In this document: piece after piece, positions 23,824 to 32,198 of the stretch | Layout: each line of letters begins with the position of its first letter | Position numbering within the stretch: position 1 is the stretch's first letter | The notes under the pieces: model-generated | Databases searched by the model: none | What the model saw: the letters and a program-made list of their open reading frames with translations, nothing else | Told to the model about the DNA's origin: nothing | Position numbers and translations under genes: made by a program | From: Streptomyces albidus (ex Kaewkla and Franco 2022) | Lineage (GTDB): Bacteria > Actinomycetota > Actinomycetes > Streptomycetales > Streptomycetaceae | Assembly: GCF_013870515.1 (NCBI RefSeq) | Contig: NZ_JACBXA010000045.1 | Location: 1 to 32,198, forward strand | Direction of reading: 5' to 3' | DNA: 32,198 nt

Positions 23824-24138
23824 ATGGCAGACACCAGCAAGCGGGCGGCGAAGCTCGCCAGGGAGATCACCGCGTTCGCGCAGGAGCACGGCGGAAGCGC
23901 GGAGGGGCAGATCGCCTACGTGGGGCAGACCGGCGCCCGCATCGTCCTCGTCGGCGCCGACGGGGTCTGGGGCGACCTCATGGCCCCCTCGGTCGAGACC
24001 GCGAAGCAGGCCACGGAGCAGGCCGGAATCACCGTGCAGGAGAGCTTCGACGGCGCGATGGCCGAGAAGGTGAAGACCGGCCCGTACGAGTGGAGCCGCA
24101 TGGCGGGCATCCAGCTCGGAGGACCCCCGGAGAAGTGA
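23824..24138 (+). CDS. Small conserved-type protein of unknown function (104 residues)
   Basis: A short soluble protein that I cannot assign to a function. Residues 1-25 (DTSKRAAKLAREITAFAQEHG) form a basic amphipathic helix. A compact alpha/beta core follows (GQIAYVGQTGARIVLVGADGVWGDLMAPSVETAKQATEQAGI). The C-terminus is short, with GPYEWSRMAGIQLGG. Codon bias is strongly coding. ATG 23824 follows TAGCAT by 7 nt, so the mRNA is probably leaderless. It is monocistronic and ends at a very strong hairpin. The setting between ctaA and ctaB is the only functional hint. Confidence 0.85.
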   Translation: MADTSKRAAKLAREITAFAQEHGGSAEGQIAYVGQTGARIVLVGADGVWGDLMAPSVETAKQATEQAGITVQESFDGAMAEKVKTGPYEWSRMAGIQLGGPPEK

Positions 24139-24146
24139 CACGCACG

Positions 24147-24185
24147 CTGAGGGCCCGGACCACCGTCACAGGTCCGGGCCCTCAG
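24147..24185. terminator. Strong bidirectional terminator
   Basis: CTGAGGGCCCGGACC (24147-24161) and GGTCCGGGCCCTCAG (24171-24185) are perfect 15-bp complements with a 9-nt loop, placed 8 nt after the small-protein stop. It can serve both that gene and the converging ctaB. Confidence 0.85.
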
Positions 24186-24250
24186 TACGTCTTGTGTCAA
24201 AGCATCTGTGTCAGTACGCCTGTGCCGGCAGGCCTGGGCAGCACGTCCGG

Positions 24251-24290
24251 GTGAGCACATCCTGTGAGCACATCTGGACGAGCACTTCTG
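24251..24290. repeat. 13-nt tandem repeat, three imperfect copies
   Basis: GTGAGCACATCCT, GTGAGCACATCTG and GACGAGCACTTCTG follow each other directly in the gap between the terminator and the ctaB 3' end. No function is recognised. Confidence 0.5.
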
Positions 24291-24329
24291 GTGTGTGCTG
24301 CCGTCAGTTCCCGCTAGGCCGGCGTGGGA

Positions 24330-25271
24330 TCAGCGCAGGAACGGGTCGATCGCGACCGCCACGAACAGCAGCGACACGTACGTGATCGACCAGTGGAAGA
24401 GGCGCATCTCCTTCAGCTTCGCGCCCACAGCCCCGGACTTCGCCCGCGAGTGCAGCGCGTGCGCCTCCCACAGCCACCAGCCGCCCGCGGCGAGCGCGAC
24501 GGCGGTGTAGAACCAGCCGACGTACCCCAGCGGCAGGAGCAGCAGCGAGACGACGACCATCACCCAGCTGTAGAGGACGATCTGCCGGGCGACGGTCACG
24601 TTGCCCGCCACGACGGGGAGCATCGGCACGCCGACCCGCTTGTAGTCCTCGCGGACCTTCATCGAGAGCGGCCAGTAGTGCGGCGGCGTCCAGAAGAAGA
24701 TGACGAGGAAGAGGATGACGGCGGCCCAGCTGACGTCGTTCGTCACCGCGGACCATCCGATGAGGACGGGCATGCATCCCGCGATGCCGCCCCACACGAT
24801 GTTCTGCGAGGTGCGCCGCTTGAGCAGCATCGTGTAGACGAGGACGTAGAAGAGCAGGGCCCCCAGGGACAGCGCCGCCGAGAGCCAGTTGACGAGCAGT
24901 CCGAACCACATCGTCGAGACGACGGTCAGGGTGAGGCCGAACACGAGCCCTTCGCGCGGGCTGACGATCCCGGTGACGAGCGGTCGGCTCTCCGTACGGT
25001 GCATCAGCGCGTCGATGTCGCGGTCGACGTACATGTTCAGTGCGTTGGCACCGCCGGCCGAGAGGTAGCCGCCGACGCACGTGGCCAGCACGAGCCACAG
25101 GTCGGGCACTCCCTGAGCGGCAAGGAACATCACTGGGATCGTGGTGATCAGCAGCAGCTCGATGATGCGCGGCTTCGTCAGTGCGACGAACGCCATGATG
25201 CGGGCGCCGAACGACCGATGCACGGTGCTGTTGTCGAGCACCCCCGCAGGACGGGAATCGACGGCCGTCAC
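24330..25271 (-). CDS. ctaB: Protoheme IX farnesyltransferase (heme O synthase)
   Basis: A 313-residue UbiA-superfamily membrane prenyltransferase that adds farnesyl to protoheme IX, making heme O, the substrate of CtaA. The first Asp-rich motif is [18 protein letters not shown]. The second conserved block is [29 protein letters not shown], specific to heme O synthases. About nine hydrophobic helices are present. GTG 25271 is preferred because AGGGG lies 5 nt upstream; an in-frame GTG at 25277 is too close to it. It is divergent from tkt and ends in the shared terminator at 24147-24185. Confidence 0.95.
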   Translation of the reverse strand: MTAVDSRPAGVLDNSTVHRSFGARIMAFVALTKPRIIELLLITTIPVMFLAAQGVPDLWLVLATCVGGYLSAGGANALNMYVDRDIDALMHRTESRPLVTGIVSPREGLVFGLTLTVVSTMWFGLLVNWLSAALSLGALLFYVLVYTMLLKRRTSQNIVWGGIAGCMPVLIGWSAVTNDVSWAAVILFLVIFFWTPPHYWPLSMKVREDYKRVGVPMLPVVAGNVTVARQIVLYSWVMVVVSLLLLPLGYVGWFYTAVALAAGGWWLWEAHALHSRAKSGAVGAKLKEMRLFHWSITYVSLLFVAVAIDPFLR

Positions 25272-25675
25272 GAACACCCCTGATCACTTCAAGAAAAGCG
25301 AGCGTGAACGGTGCAGAGTCGTAAAGCTCGCGCGTACCACGCCACTTTAGACGGCGCCAGTATTCGGCCTCCGCGCGGGGGGCATTCCTGCTGACGCGCC
25401 CCGTGCCCCGGGGCGCACCGCCCGCGAACTGCCCTTCCCCCCGGCGCCCCTACGCCACAGCTCGGCTGATGAGTTCACCGGTACGTCGGCGCCCTCGCGG
25501 GGTACACGGGCAAGGCCGAGCGGGAATGGCGCTCGCCCTGTTCAGGTTCACGAGAAGGGGGGCGGGCGTAGTGCGAGCACCCGAAGAAGTGCGGGTAGCA
25601 CAGGGGTACGCTCGACACCGCCGGTGAGCGTGACTGCACCGGCCACCGACATGTGGAGAGGAGCCCTGACGCAGG
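25272..25675. other. 404-nt divergent region between ctaB and tkt
   Basis: No gene is supported. It contains a 7-bp hairpin, GCGCCCC (25396-25402) with GGGGCGC (25410-25416). A TACGCT at 25607-25612 is a possible -10 box for tkt, with no clear -35. GGAGAGGAG (25655-25663) is the tkt ribosome-binding site, 12 nt before GTG 25676. Promoters for both operons must lie here. Confidence 0.5.
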
Positions 25676-27751
25676 GTGAGCACCAAGCCGACCACTTCAG
25701 ACCTTGAGTGGACCGATCTGGACCAGCGGGCTGTCGACACCGTTCGAGTGTTGGCCATGGATTCCGTGCAAAAGGTCGGCAACGGCCACCCCGGCACGGC
25801 GATGGCCCTCGCTCCGGCGGCCTACCTGGTCTTCCAGAAGCTGATGCAGCACGACCCGTCCGACCCCGACTGGACGGGACGCGACCGCTTCGTCCTCTCG
25901 GTCGGCCACTCCAGCCTGACTCTCTACATCCAGCTCTACCTCGCCGGTTACGGCCTGGAGATCGAGGACCTGGAGACCTTCCGCACCTGGGGCAGCAAGA
26001 CCCCGGGGCACCCCGAGCACGGCCACACGGTGGGCGTCGAGACGACGACGGGGCCGCTGGGCCAGGGCGTCGCCAACGCCGTCGGCATGGCCATGGCCTC
26101 GCGCTACGAGCGTGGCCTGTTCGACCCGGACGCCGCCACTGGCGAGTCCCCCTTCGACCACACCATCTGGGCGTTCGCCAGTGACGGCGACCTGCAGGAG
26201 GGTGTCTCGGGCGAGGCGTCCTCGCTCGCGGGTCACCAGAAGCTGGGGAACCTGGTCGTCATGTGGGACGACAACCACATCTCCATCGAGGGCGACACCG
26301 AGACGGCCTTCTCCGAGGACACCGTCAAGCGGTACGAGTCCTACGGCTGGCACGTCCAGCGCGTCGACCCGCTGCCGAACGGCGACCTGGACCCCAAGAG
26401 CCTGTACAACGCGTTCAAGGCGGCCAAGGCGGAGACCGAGCGCCCCTCCTTCATCGCCGTCCGCTCCATCATCGCCTGGCCCGCTCCCAACGCGCAGAAC
26501 ACGGGCGCCGCTCACGGTGCCGCGCTGGGCGAGGAAGAGGTCGCCAAGACGAAGAAGGTCCTCGGCTTCGACCCCGAGAAGAGCTTCGAGGTCACCACCG
26601 AGGTCCTGGAGCACTCCCGCAAGGCCTGGGAGCGCGGCCGCGAGTCGAGGGCCGCGTGGGACAAGCGGTTCGCCGAGTGGCGTACGGCCAACCCCGAGCG
26701 GGCGGCCGAGTTCGACCGCATCCGCGCGGGAGAACTGCCGGACGGCTGGGAGAAGGCGCTGCCCGTCTTCGACGCCGGCGAGTCCGTCGCCACCCGTAAG
26801 GCCTCCGGCGCGGTGCTCAAGGCGCTGGGCCCGAAGATCCCCGAGCTGTGGGGTGGCTCCGCCGACCTGGCGGGCTCCAACAACACCTCGTTCGACAAGA
26901 GTTCGTTCCTGCCGAAGGGCAACCCGCTTCCCGGCGCCGACCCTTACGGCCGCACGGTGCACTACGGCATCCGTGAGCACTCCATGGGCGCGACCATGAA
27001 CGGCATCGCGCTGCACGGCAACACCCGCGTCTACGGCGGCACGTTCCTCACCTTCTCCGACTACATGCGTCCGGCCGTCCGCCTCGCGGCCCTGATGCAG
27101 GCGCCCGTGACGTACGTGTGGACGCACGACTCGATCGGTCTCGGGGAGGACGGTCCGACCCACCAGCCGATCGAGCACCTGCCGGCCCTTCGCGCCATTC
27201 CCGGGCTGAACGTCGTCCGTCCGGCCGACGCGAACGAGACCGCGATCGCCTGGGGCGAGGTGCTGCGCCGTCACACCGAGAAGCCCGCACCGCACGGACT
27301 CGCCCTCACCCGGCAGAACGTGCCCACCTACGAGGCCAACCAGCAGGCGGCCAAGGGTGGTTACGTGCTCTTCGAGGCGGACGGCGGCGAACCGCAGGTC
27401 ATCCTCATCGGCACCGGTTCGGAGGTGCAGCTGGCCGTCGAGGCACGCGAGGCGCTTCAGGCCGAGGGTGTGCGTACGCGCGTCGTGTCGATGCCGTGCG
27501 TGGAGTGGTTCGAGGAGCAGGACCAGGCCTACCGGGACTCCGTCCTTCTGCCGACGGTACGGGCGCGGGTCGCCGTCGAGGCGGCAGTCGGGCTGACGTG
27601 GCCGCGGTACGTGGGAGACGCGGGGCGGATCGTCTCGCTGGAGCACTACGGCGCCTCCGCCGACTACAAGACGCTCTACCGCGAGTTCGGTCTCACCGCC
27701 GAGGCGGTCGCCACGGCCGCCAAGGAGTCCCTCGAGGCCGTCGCCCGCTGA
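25676..27751 (+). CDS. tkt: Transketolase
   Basis: A 691-residue thiamine-diphosphate enzyme of the non-oxidative pentose phosphate pathway, moving two-carbon ketol units between sugar phosphates. Seen: [13 protein letters not shown] near the N-terminus; the TPP/Mg motif SDGDLQEG through MWDDN at 169-200; active-site His residues in VGHSSLT and GHPEHGHT; the TPP-activating Glu in [11 protein letters not shown]; and [24 protein letters not shown]. The length is normal. Start GTG 25676 has GGAGAGGAG upstream. It is first gene of tkt-tal-zwf-opcA-pgl. Confidence 0.97.
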   Translation: MSTKPTTSDLEWTDLDQRAVDTVRVLAMDSVQKVGNGHPGTAMALAPAAYLVFQKLMQHDPSDPDWTGRDRFVLSVGHSSLTLYIQLYLAGYGLEIEDLETFRTWGSKTPGHPEHGHTVGVETTTGPLGQGVANAVGMAMASRYERGLFDPDAATGESPFDHTIWAFASDGDLQEGVSGEASSLAGHQKLGNLVVMWDDNHISIEGDTETAFSEDTVKRYESYGWHVQRVDPLPNGDLDPKSLYNAFKAAKAETERPSFIAVRSIIAWPAPNAQNTGAAHGAALGEEEVAKTKKVLGFDPEKSFEVTTEVLEHSRKAWERGRESRAAWDKRFAEWRTANPERAAEFDRIRAGELPDGWEKALPVFDAGESVATRKASGAVLKALGPKIPELWGGSADLAGSNNTSFDKSSFLPKGNPLPGADPYGRTVHYGIREHSMGATMNGIALHGNTRVYGGTFLTFSDYMRPAVRLAALMQAPVTYVWTHDSIGLGEDGPTHQPIEHLPALRAIPGLNVVRPADANETAIAWGEVLRRHTEKPAPHGLALTRQNVPTYEANQQAAKGGYVLFEADGGEPQVILIGTGSEVQLAVEAREALQAEGVRTRVVSMPCVEWFEEQDQAYRDSVLLPTVRARVAVEAAVGLTWPRYVGDAGRIVSLEHYGASADYKTLYREFGLTAEAVATAAKESLEAVAR

Positions 27752-27803
27752 CGCCCCTACAAGCACAGCTGCGAAGCTACGACCAGCAGGAGATGCATTT
27801 CCC

Positions 27804-28946
27804 ATGACAGACGCTCTCAAGCGCCTCTCCGACGAAGGCGTCGCGATCTGGCTGGATGACCTGTCGCGCCACCGGATCACGTCCGGCAACCTCGGTGAAC
27901 TCATCGACGAGCAGCACGTGGTGGGCGTCACCACGAACCCGACGATCTTCCAGAAGGCCATCTCGTCCGACGACAAGTACGACCAGCAGGTCTCGGACCT
28001 CGCCGCTCGCGGCGTCACCGTCGAAGAGGCCCTGCGGATGATCACCACGTCCGACGTGCGCGACGCGGCGGACGTCCTGCGCCCCGTCTACGACGCCACC
28101 GGCGGCAAGGACGGACGGGTCTCCATCGAGGTCGACCCCCGCCTGGCGCACAACACCAAGGCGACCGTCGCCGAGGCCCGCCAGCTGGCCTGGCTGGTGG
28201 ACCGTCCCAACACCTTCATCAAGATCCCGGCCACCGAGAAGGGCCTTCCCGCGATCACCGAGACCATCGGCAAGGGGATCAGCGTCAACGTGACGCTCAT
28301 CTTCTCGCTGGAGCGGTACCGCGCGGTCATGGACGCCTTCCAGGCCGGCCTCGAGAAGGCCAAGGCCCTCGGCATGGACCTCTCGACGATCCACTCCGTG
28401 GCGTCGTTCTTCGTCTCCCGCGTGGACACCGAGATCGACAAGCGTCTCGACGCCGTCGGCACCGACGAGGCCAAGGCGCTGAAGAGCAAGTCGGCCATCG
28501 CAAATGCCCGGCTCGCATACCAGGCGTACGAGGAGGTCTTCGGTTCCGCCGACAGGTCCGTGGAACCCTCCGAACGCTGGCAGGCCCTCGAGCGTGCCGG
28601 CGCCAACAGCCAGCGCCCGCTGTGGGCCTCCACCGGTGTGAAGGACCCGTCGCTGCCGGACACCCTGTACGTCACCGAGCTGGTTGCCCCGAACACGGTC
28701 AACACCATGCCGGAGGCGACCTTGAAGGCCGTCGACGACCACGGCGAGATCAAGGGCGACGCGGTGCGCCCCAACTACACGGACGCACAGGCCGTTCTCG
28801 ACGCCGTCGGCAAGCTCGGCATCTCCTACGACGATGTCGTCCAGGTGCTGGAGGACGAGGGCGTCGAGAAGTTCGAGGCGTCCTGGAACGAGTTGCTCTC
28901 TTCCACCGAGGCGGAGCTCAAGCGCCTCACGCCGAAGGAGGCGTAA
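27804..28946 (+). CDS. tal: Transaldolase (actinobacterial type)
   Basis: A 380-residue transaldolase transferring dihydroxyacetone units between sedoheptulose-7-phosphate and glyceraldehyde-3-phosphate. [13 protein letters not shown] (41-53) marks the first strand. The Schiff-base Lys140 lies in [25 protein letters not shown] and [18 protein letters not shown] follow. The roughly 370-380 residue length is typical of the actinobacterial transaldolase subfamily. AGGAG (27788-27792) precedes ATG 27804 by 11 nt. It lies 52 nt after tkt and almost abuts zwf. Confidence 0.96.
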   Translation: MTDALKRLSDEGVAIWLDDLSRHRITSGNLGELIDEQHVVGVTTNPTIFQKAISSDDKYDQQVSDLAARGVTVEEALRMITTSDVRDAADVLRPVYDATGGKDGRVSIEVDPRLAHNTKATVAEARQLAWLVDRPNTFIKIPATEKGLPAITETIGKGISVNVTLIFSLERYRAVMDAFQAGLEKAKALGMDLSTIHSVASFFVSRVDTEIDKRLDAVGTDEAKALKSKSAIANARLAYQAYEEVFGSADRSVEPSERWQALERAGANSQRPLWASTGVKDPSLPDTLYVTELVAPNTVNTMPEATLKAVDDHGEIKGDAVRPNYTDAQAVLDAVGKLGISYDDVVQVLEDEGVEKFEASWNELLSSTEAELKRLTPKEA

Positions 28947-28951
28947 AGGAG

Positions 28952-30478
28952 TTGACCGACGCAGCCAACCCGCTGCGTGACGCACTGGACCGGCGGCTTC
29001 CGCGAATTGCGGGGCCGTCCGGTCTGGTCATCTTCGGCGTCACGGGTGATTTGTCACGTAAAAAGCTAATGCCTGCCGTCTACGACCTGGCGAACCGCGG
29101 CCTCCTGCCGCCGGGCTTCTCCCTCATCGGCTTCGCCCGGCGGGACTGGGAGCACGAGGACTTCGCGCAGGTCGTGCACGACTCCGTCAAGGAGCACGCC
29201 CGCACGCCCTTCCGCGAGGAGGTCTGGCAGCAGCTCTCCCAGGGGATGCGGTTCGTGCCGGGCGTCTTCGACGACGACGAGGCGTTCCAGCGGCTCAAGT
29301 CGACCATCGAGGAGCTGGACAAGTCCCGTGGTACGGGCGGCAACTTCGCCTTCTACCTCTCCGTCCCGCCCAAGTTCTTCCCCACCGTCGTCGCCCAGCT
29401 GAAGAAGCACGAGCTCTCCGAGGGCGGCGAGGGCTCCTGGCGTCGCGCCGTCATCGAGAAGCCCTTCGGGCACGACCTGCGCAGCGCGCAGGAGCTGAAC
29501 GCGGTGGTGCACGGGGTCTTCCAGCCGGACCAGGTCTTCCGCATCGACCACTACCTCGGCAAGGAGACCGTCCAGAACATCCTGGCGCTGCGCTTCGCCA
29601 ACACGATGTTCGAGCCGCTGTGGAACCGCAGCTTCGTCGACCACGTGCAGATCACGATGGCCGAGGACATCGGCATCGGCGGTCGCGCGGGCTACTACGA
29701 CGGCATCGGCTCGGCCCGTGACGTCATCCAGAACCACCTGCTACAGCTGCTCGCCCTCACGGCGATGGAGGAGCCGGCCTCGTTCGGCGCCAAGGCCCTG
29801 CTCACCGAGAAGCTCAAGGTGCTCAACGCGGTGCGCCTGCCACGTGAGTTGGGCAAGCACACGGTGCGCGGGCAGTACGCGGCGGGCTGGCAGGGCGGTC
29901 AGAAGGTACGGGGCTACCTCGAGGAAGAGGGCATCGACCCGAAGTCGAAGACCGACACCTTCGCGGCGATGCGCCTGGAGATCGACAACCGCCGCTGGGC
30001 GGGTGTGCCCTTCTATCTGCGTACGGGCAAGCGCCTGGGCCGTCGCGTCACCGAGATCGCGGTCGTCTTCCAACGGGCGCCGCACTCCCCCTTCGACGCC
30101 ACCGACACCCAGGAACTGGGCCAGAACGCCCTGGTGATCCGCGTGCAGCCCGACGAGGGCATCACCATCCGCTTCGGCTCGAAGGTGCCCGGCACGCAGA
30201 TGGAGATCCGCGACGTGACGATGGACTTCGCCTACGGCGAGTCCTTCACGGAGTCCAGCCCGGAGGCGTACGAGCGGCTTCTGCTGGACGTCCTGCTCGG
30301 CGACGCGAACCTCTTCCCGCGCCATCAGGAGGTCGAGCGCTCCTGGGAGATCCTCGACCCCGTCGAGAACTACTGGGACAAGCACGGCAAGCCCGAGCAG
30401 TATGCCGCGGGCACCTGGGGTCCCCAGGCCGCCGACGAGATGCTCGCACGTGACGGACGGAGCTGGCGCCGGCCATGA
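28952..30478 (+). CDS. zwf: Glucose-6-phosphate 1-dehydrogenase
   Basis: A 508-residue enzyme catalysing the NADP+-linked first step of the oxidative pentose phosphate pathway. The Rossmann motif is [20 protein letters not shown] (27-46). The active-site block [13 protein letters not shown] (197-209) contains the catalytic His. EKPFGHDL and DVMTMDFAY-type C-terminal blocks are also present. Start: TTG 28952 gives the expected N-terminus, but its AAAGGAG sequence (28945-28951) overlaps the tal stop codon and directly abuts the TTG, leaving no spacer. Initiation may therefore depend on ribosomes finishing tal. The 3' end overlaps opcA by ATGA. Confidence 0.96.
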   Translation: MTDAANPLRDALDRRLPRIAGPSGLVIFGVTGDLSRKKLMPAVYDLANRGLLPPGFSLIGFARRDWEHEDFAQVVHDSVKEHARTPFREEVWQQLSQGMRFVPGVFDDDEAFQRLKSTIEELDKSRGTGGNFAFYLSVPPKFFPTVVAQLKKHELSEGGEGSWRRAVIEKPFGHDLRSAQELNAVVHGVFQPDQVFRIDHYLGKETVQNILALRFANTMFEPLWNRSFVDHVQITMAEDIGIGGRAGYYDGIGSARDVIQNHLLQLLALTAMEEPASFGAKALLTEKLKVLNAVRLPRELGKHTVRGQYAAGWQGGQKVRGYLEEEGIDPKSKTDTFAAMRLEIDNRRWAGVPFYLRTGKRLGRRVTEIAVVFQRAPHSPFDATDTQELGQNALVIRVQPDEGITIRFGSKVPGTQMEIRDVTMDFAYGESFTESSPEAYERLLLDVLLGDANLFPRHQEVERSWEILDPVENYWDKHGKPEQYAAGTWGPQAADEMLARDGRSWRRP

Positions 30479-31572
30479 ACATCGACCTCACGGACACCAC
30501 GTCCGCCCAGATCAACACCACGCTCGTCAAGGCGCGCCGCTCGATCGGCTCCCCCGCCGTCGGCATGGTGCTCACCCTCGTCATCGTCACCGACGAGGGG
30601 AACCACTACGACGCGCTGCGGGCGGCCAGCCAGGCGTCCAAGGAGCACCCCTCGCGCATCCTGGTCGTGGTGCGCCGCCCGGGCCGCTCACCGCGTGACC
30701 GGGCCATGGCACGGCTCGACGCGGAGGTGAGAGTCGGCAGCGACGCGGGCACGGGCGAGACCGTACTGCTGCGGCTTCACGGCGAACTGGCCTCGCACGC
30801 CTACAGCGTGGTCCTGCCGCTGCTGCTGCCCGACGCGCCCGTGGTCGTCTGGTGGCCCGACGACGCACCCGAGTATCCGTCCGAGGACAAGCTCGGCACG
30901 CTGGCCCAGCGCCGGATCACCGACGCGGCCGCCGCCGAGGACCCGATCCTGTCGCTGTCCCTGCGCGGTGAGACCTACGCGCCGGGCGACACCGATCTGT
31001 CGTGGACGCGTCTGACGCCGTGGCGGAGCATGCTCGCTGCCGGACTGGACCAGCAGACCTCGAAGGTGCGCTCCGCGGTGGTCGAGGGTGAGGGCTACAA
31101 CCCCTCCGTCGAGCTGCTGGCGCTGTGGCTGGCCGAGAGGCTGCGCGTGTCGGTGGACCGCAAGGTCACCGACGGGCCGGGCATCACGGCGGTGCGGATG
31201 AGGACCGCCAACGGCGAGATCTGCCTGGACCGCGCGAACGGTTCCCTCGCCGAACTTGCCGTTCCCGGCCAGCCCGACCGCCATGTGGCGCTGCACCGCC
31301 GCGGCACGGCCGAGCTGATCGCGGAGGAGCTGCGGCGGCTGGACCCGGACGAGGCGTACGCGGTCGCCGTGCAGTACGGACCGAAGCAGCGCAGCAAGAC
31401 CTCGCGCAACGGCGGCACCAGCGGCAGCCCGGCCCGTGGAGGGGCGCGAGCCAAGGCGGAGTCGTCAGCGGAGGCCGAGGGCGAGGCCCAGTCGGAGAAG
31501 GACTCGTCGAAGCAGCCGCGAGCCGCCAAGAAGGCCGCCGGCTCCACCTCGAAGCGGACCTCGAAGAAGTGA
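30475..31572 (+). CDS. opcA: OpcA, glucose-6-phosphate dehydrogenase assembly/activator protein
   Basis: A 365-residue OpcA, an allosteric partner that promotes oligomerisation and activity of Zwf in actinobacteria and cyanobacteria. Family blocks: [55 protein letters not shown] and [19 protein letters not shown]. From about residue 305 a hydrophilic tail of some 60 residues, rich in Lys, Ser, Ala and Glu and ending STSKRTSKK, goes beyond the conserved core and is probably disordered. ATG 30475 overlaps the zwf stop (ATGA), and its own stop overlaps pgl (GTGA), so synthesis is coupled. Confidence 0.95.
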   Translation: MNIDLTDTTSAQINTTLVKARRSIGSPAVGMVLTLVIVTDEGNHYDALRAASQASKEHPSRILVVVRRPGRSPRDRAMARLDAEVRVGSDAGTGETVLLRLHGELASHAYSVVLPLLLPDAPVVVWWPDDAPEYPSEDKLGTLAQRRITDAAAAEDPILSLSLRGETYAPGDTDLSWTRLTPWRSMLAAGLDQQTSKVRSAVVEGEGYNPSVELLALWLAERLRVSVDRKVTDGPGITAVRMRTANGEICLDRANGSLAELAVPGQPDRHVALHRRGTAELIAEELRRLDPDEAYAVAVQYGPKQRSKTSRNGGTSGSPARGGARAKAESSAEAEGEAQSEKDSSKQPRAAKKAAGSTSKRTSKK

Positions 31573-32198
31573 GCGGCACGCCCCAGATCTCGGTCCACCG
31601 CGACAAGGACGAGATGGCACAGGCGACGGCGGCCCGGCTGATCGCCCGTATCGCCGACGCCCAGGCCGAGCGGGGCGCCGCCTCGGTCGTGCTGACCGGC
31701 GGCCGCAACGGCAACGGTCTCCTGGCGGCGCTCGCCGCCTCTCCCGACCGCGACTCCGTCGACTTCTCACGGCTCGACCTGTGGTGGGGCGACGAGCGGT
31801 TCCTGCCGGAGGGCGACCCGGAGCGCAACGTCACGCAGGCGCGGGAGGCACTGCTGGACGCGGTGCCGCTGGATCCGTCACGAGTGCACGAGATGGCACC
31901 GTCCGACGGTGCGTACGGCAACGACGTGGAAGCGGCGGCGGAGGCCTACGCGGCCGAACTCGCCGCCGCATGCGCGGTGGACGGGCCGGCGCACGGCTCG
32001 GCCCACGTGCCCCCCTTCGACGTGCTGTTGCTGGGCGTCGGCCCGGACGCTCACGTGGCCTCGCTCTTCCCCGGACATGCCGGTGTACGCGAGACGGAGC
32101 GCAGCGTCGTGGGCGTGCGAGGCGCGCCGAAGCCGCCGCCCGTGCGCATCTCGCTCACGCTCCCCGCGATCCGTACGGCACGTGAGGTCTGGCTGCTG
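31569..32198 (+). CDS. pgl: 6-phosphogluconolactonase, 3' end cut by window
   Basis: The first 210 residues of a DevB/Pgl-type lactonase, hydrolysing 6-phosphogluconolactone made by Zwf. Recognised by VVLTGGRNGNGLLAAL, DLWWGDERFLPEGDPERN and LLLGVGPDAHVASLFPGH. The last is the active-site block, normally GPDGH, so Gly is replaced by Ala here. The sequence runs off the window while reading EVWLL. Start GTG 31569 overlaps the opcA stop by 4 nt. It is the last visible gene of the pentose phosphate operon. Confidence 0.95.
   Translation, partial: MSGTPQISVHRDKDEMAQATAARLIARIADAQAERGAASVVLTGGRNGNGLLAALAASPDRDSVDFSRLDLWWGDERFLPEGDPERNVTQAREALLDAVPLDPSRVHEMAPSDGAYGNDVEAAAEAYAAELAAACAVDGPAHGSAHVPPFDVLLLGVGPDAHVASLFPGHAGVRETERSVVGVRGAPKPPPVRISLTLPAIRTAREVWLL

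Noticed and set aside
25651..25707. 18-codon frame beginning ATG 25651 and overlapping the tkt start
   Set aside because: Its ATG lies before GGAGAGGAG, which serves tkt, and it has no ribosome-binding site of its own. Probably chance.
27793..27807. Four-codon mini-frame (Met-His-Phe-Pro-stop) whose stop overlaps the tal ATG
   Set aside because: Its ATG directly abuts AGGAG with no spacer, so it is unlikely to be translated; AGGAG fits tal better.
25697..28048. 783-codon minus-strand frame opposite tkt
   Set aside because: Antisense shadow of transketolase; low-complexity Gly/Arg/Val sequence.
1..32198. tRNA genes, CRISPR arrays, prophage, biosynthetic gene cluster
   Set aside because: No T-loop/anticodon pattern, spaced repeats, phage proteins or synthase genes were seen. 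The window reads as conserved core chromosome.

Overview
High-GC actinobacterial chromosome, almost certainly Streptomyces or a close relative. The evidence is near-saturated G/C at third codon positions, many GTG/TTG starts, TAG(A/G)CT-type -10 boxes placed 6-7 nt before start codons, and an actinobacterial gene order. The window reads mainly as conserved core chromosome. I found no tRNA, rRNA, CRISPR array, prophage or intact insertion sequence.

Layout. (1) 1-4.6 kb, plus strand: the 3' part of a DMT/EamA transporter gene, a double-domain TerD protein, an aldehyde dehydrogenase of succinic-semialdehyde type and a crotonase. (2) 4.6-12.3 kb, mixed strands: an unrecognised acidic protein, a secreted endonuclease/exonuclease/phosphatase-fold enzyme, a MarR regulator, an EI24/CysZ-like membrane protein, dapD (lysine/DAP pathway) and an SMR efflux-TetR pair. 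(3) 12.4-19.3 kb, minus strand: a complete suf operon in the order sufR-sufB-sufD-Rieske ferredoxin-sufC-sufS-sufU-sufT. Most junctions are 4-nt ATGA/GTGA overlaps, and a strong hairpin follows the last gene. (4) 19.5-25.3 kb: a two-gene ABC-2 exporter, heme A synthase ctaA, an amidohydrolase-like protein lacking its usual metal ligands, a 104-residue conserved-looking protein, and heme O synthase ctaB. (5) 25.7-32.2 kb, plus strand: the pentose phosphate operon tkt-tal-zwf-opcA-pgl, with pgl cut by the window end.

How the genes work together. The Suf operon builds Fe-S clusters on a SufBCD scaffold, using sulfur from SufS and SufU, under a SufR repressor that itself carries a cluster. CtaB and CtaA convert protoheme to hemes O and A for the terminal oxidase. 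The tkt-pgl block makes NADPH and pentoses. As I recall, Mycobacterium has a similar order (suf, ABC genes, ctaB, tkt-tal-zwf-opcA-pgl), so the suf-to-pgl stretch looks like an old actinobacterial block.

The most interesting signals are regulatory. SufR has a CAAC-N6-GTTG operator on its own start codon. The SMR/TetR pair has twin palindromic operators covering the promoter. A 35-bp palindrome sits across the promoter and start of the EI24 gene. A 68-bp element with 20-bp inverted ends supplies the dapD stop codon. About seven genes look leaderless. No clearly new multi-gene system is visible; the degenerate amidohydrolase between ctaA and ctaB is the most unusual protein.
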